From positions 1-40,990 of the forward strand of contig NZ_BJUV01000027.1 in assembly GCF_007988805.1 (NCBI RefSeq): DNA of 40,990 nt, given 5' to 3'. The first letter of the stretch is position 1. The number at the start of each line of letters is the position of its first letter. The translations under genes were made by a program, and so were the position numbers. The notes beneath the pieces were generated by a model that did no database searches, had not been told where the DNA came from, and worked only from the letters and a program-made list of their open reading frames with translations. This DNA is from Frigoribacterium faeni (GTDB lineage: Bacteria > Actinomycetota > Actinomycetes > Actinomycetales > Microbacteriaceae). This document shows positions 40,815 to 40,990 of this stretch, piece after piece.

Positions 40815-40990
40815 GATTCATCCAATTACCGCACGTTTTTAAGCAGTTTCTGAGAATCGGCCCGGCGAGAGACGATCTCGAGCGTCGGGGCCGCACAGTG
40901 ATCACAGCCGCTCGGCGCCCTTCGGGGGGCGCCGTCGATCGCCGGTCAGCGATCACGGCCTGGCGGAGCCGCACTGGGGAGTGCGGCCCC
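40815..40990. other. Non-coding end of the window with nested inverted repeats
   Basis: No supportable gene. CGGCGCCC-TTCGGG-GGGCGCCG (40913-40934) is a stable hairpin, and GGGGCCGCAC (40887-40896) is exactly complementary to GTGCGGCCCC (40981-40990), the last ten bases. TGATCA and GATCA copies lie between. This may be a terminator region or a structured RNA that continues past the window. Confidence 0.5.

Noticed and set aside
40777-40974. Minus-strand 65-residue frame upstream of the ice-binding gene
   Set aside because: Overlaps the promoter of that gene, has no ribosome-binding site, and its sequence shows no hydrophobic or domain pattern.

Overview
The window is chromosomal DNA from a high-GC actinobacterium, most probably a member of the Microbacteriaceae. 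The evidence is the very high GC with GTG/TTG starts, a complete C50-carotenoid cluster of the Corynebacterium/Microbacteriaceae type, CopD-CtaG fusion and excalibur proteins, zinc-free ribosomal protein paralogues, and a wall-anchored LAxTG protein. An ice-binding protein and a three-histidine-box desaturase suggest a cold- or surface-adapted lifestyle. The genus cannot be fixed from the sequence. I see no phage, insertion sequence, tRNA, rRNA or CRISPR array.

Layout. 0.1-2.6 kb: leftward envelope genes (YtxH-like, holin-X, DUF3618, YihY/BrkB). 2.7-10.1 kb: leftward crtE-crtB-crtI-crtYe-crtYf-crtEb, each overlapping the next by 1-4 nt, followed by a GT87 glycosyltransferase, with idi divergent; the product should be a cyclic C50 carotenoid such as decaprenoxanthin or a relative. 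10.3-15.1 kb: a small protein, the desaturase, two small membrane proteins, and a purB/phosphatase/membrane-protein operon. 15.2-20.0 kb: hisC and an E1alpha-E1beta-E2 2-oxoacid dehydrogenase cluster. 20.1-24.7 kb: a zinc locus (Zur box, znuA-znuC-znuB, zur), then rpmB-rpmG-rpsN in zinc-independent forms, then an HU gene. 24.9-28.5 kb: CopD-CtaG, an excalibur protein, a luciferase-like monooxygenase. 28.5-29.35 kb: a large repeat array without genes. 29.4-32.9 kb: HD-domain protein, GlxA-type regulator, and a membrane protein/HTH pair. 33.3-35.4 kb: a YtrA-type GntR regulator with its ABC transporter under a clear promoter/operator. 35.4-41 kb: a lipid-bilayer-anchored unknown, a Pif1-like helicase, a DtxR-boxed heme oxygenase homologue, a MarR regulator and the ice-binding surface protein.

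The most unusual content is non-coding. (1) A family of 19-bp-period arrays (11-bp arm plus 8-nt spacer) recurs in several intergenic regions. At 28584-29344 it forms six modules in which the arms flip orientation at a conserved GACTAG unit, and the same architecture recurs at 31314. (2) A short dispersed motif, consensus CCGAGGAGGCGCGGGT, occurs about a dozen times. It forms head-to-head terminator-like hairpins and also lies inside genes, where it encodes (T/A)RASSA peptides. (3) Many genes start 6-7 nt after a TANNNT box, as expected for leaderless transcripts. Among the proteins, the heme oxygenase homologue lacks the N-terminal proximal histidine.
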